Shown here piece by piece: positions 63,830 through 64,000 of a DNA stretch of 64,000 bases. The notes under the pieces were generated by a model. That model was not told the origin of the DNA. It saw only the letters and a list, made by a program, of their open reading frames with translations, and ran no database searches. The DNA is from Cristatella mucedo. Taxonomy: Eukaryota; Bryozoa; Phylactolaemata; Cristatellidae. Position 1 is the first letter of the stretch; each line of letters opens with the position of its first letter. The translations under genes and the position numbers were made by a program. The stretch lies in NCBI GenBank assembly GCA_009760855.2, contig WPIO01000119.1, positions 1,110,001-1,174,000 of the forward strand, given 5' to 3'.

Positions 63830-63930
63830 ACCGTATTTCTCAGAAAATAAGACCGCTTCTTATATCGACATTTGCTTCACAGGACACACGTGGGCTTATT
63901 TTCAGGGTGTGGTCCTACTTTGTCGTGTAC
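63830..63930. mobile_element. possible MITE with inverted AAAATAAG / CTTATTTT motifs
   Basis: ccgtatttctcagaaaataagaccgcttcttata and gggcttattttcagggtgtggtcctac form an inverted arrangement. The text strongly resembles a short repeat known to me from other animal genomes (statement from memory, family name uncertain). Tandem tcatgtacaaaaa-like pieces follow. Confidence 0.35.
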
Positions 63931-64000
63931 AACAATCTACATTTATTCATCTATTGATGTACAGAAATCTACATATACTCATGTACAAAAATAGCATTTA

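Overview
The window is nuclear DNA of an animal, most likely an invertebrate. Coding sequence is scarce and split by spliceosomal GT-AG introns. The rest is filled with CR1/L2-type non-LTR retrotransposon fragments ending in (AAT/ATT)n tails, tRNA-derived SINEs, a decayed Tc1/mariner element and many long (TC)n, (GT)n, (AT)n arrays. No bacterial-style operon, rRNA gene or CRISPR array is visible. The phylum cannot be fixed from the sequence alone.

Two multi-exon genes, both on the minus strand, can be assembled exon by exon because splice sites and reading phases agree. The first (30750-39782) is a complete 7-exon orthologue of human C6orf62, a conserved protein of unknown function. It has 251 codons and all six introns are phase 0. 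The second (47397-63556, 5' end outside the window) is a 12-exon FRRS1-type gene (ferric-chelate reductase 1): end of a reelin domain, DOMON domain, cytochrome b561 core with four conserved histidines, then a short tail and a C-terminal membrane helix. The two genes lie head to tail, 7.6 kb apart.

The left half (1-30 kb) is poor in recognisable genes. It holds a convincing but unidentified Gln/Ala/Ser-rich exon (9070-9544, minus), a weak candidate exon at 10614-10696, and a CpG-rich block at about 21.75-23.13 kb that looks like a promoter or first-exon island and carries CRE-like and ERR-type sites.

The repeats show a clear parasitic economy. One CR1/L2-like LINE family is present in more than 20 pieces; the longest ones carry the reverse transcriptase (motif A, YADD) and endonuclease-end motifs. 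A tRNA-like SINE family carries the same 3' end as this LINE, which suggests it borrows the LINE machinery. A second tRNA-like SINE is inserted inside a LINE copy. One LINE tail ends only about 20 bases from the last splice acceptor of the FRRS1-type gene.
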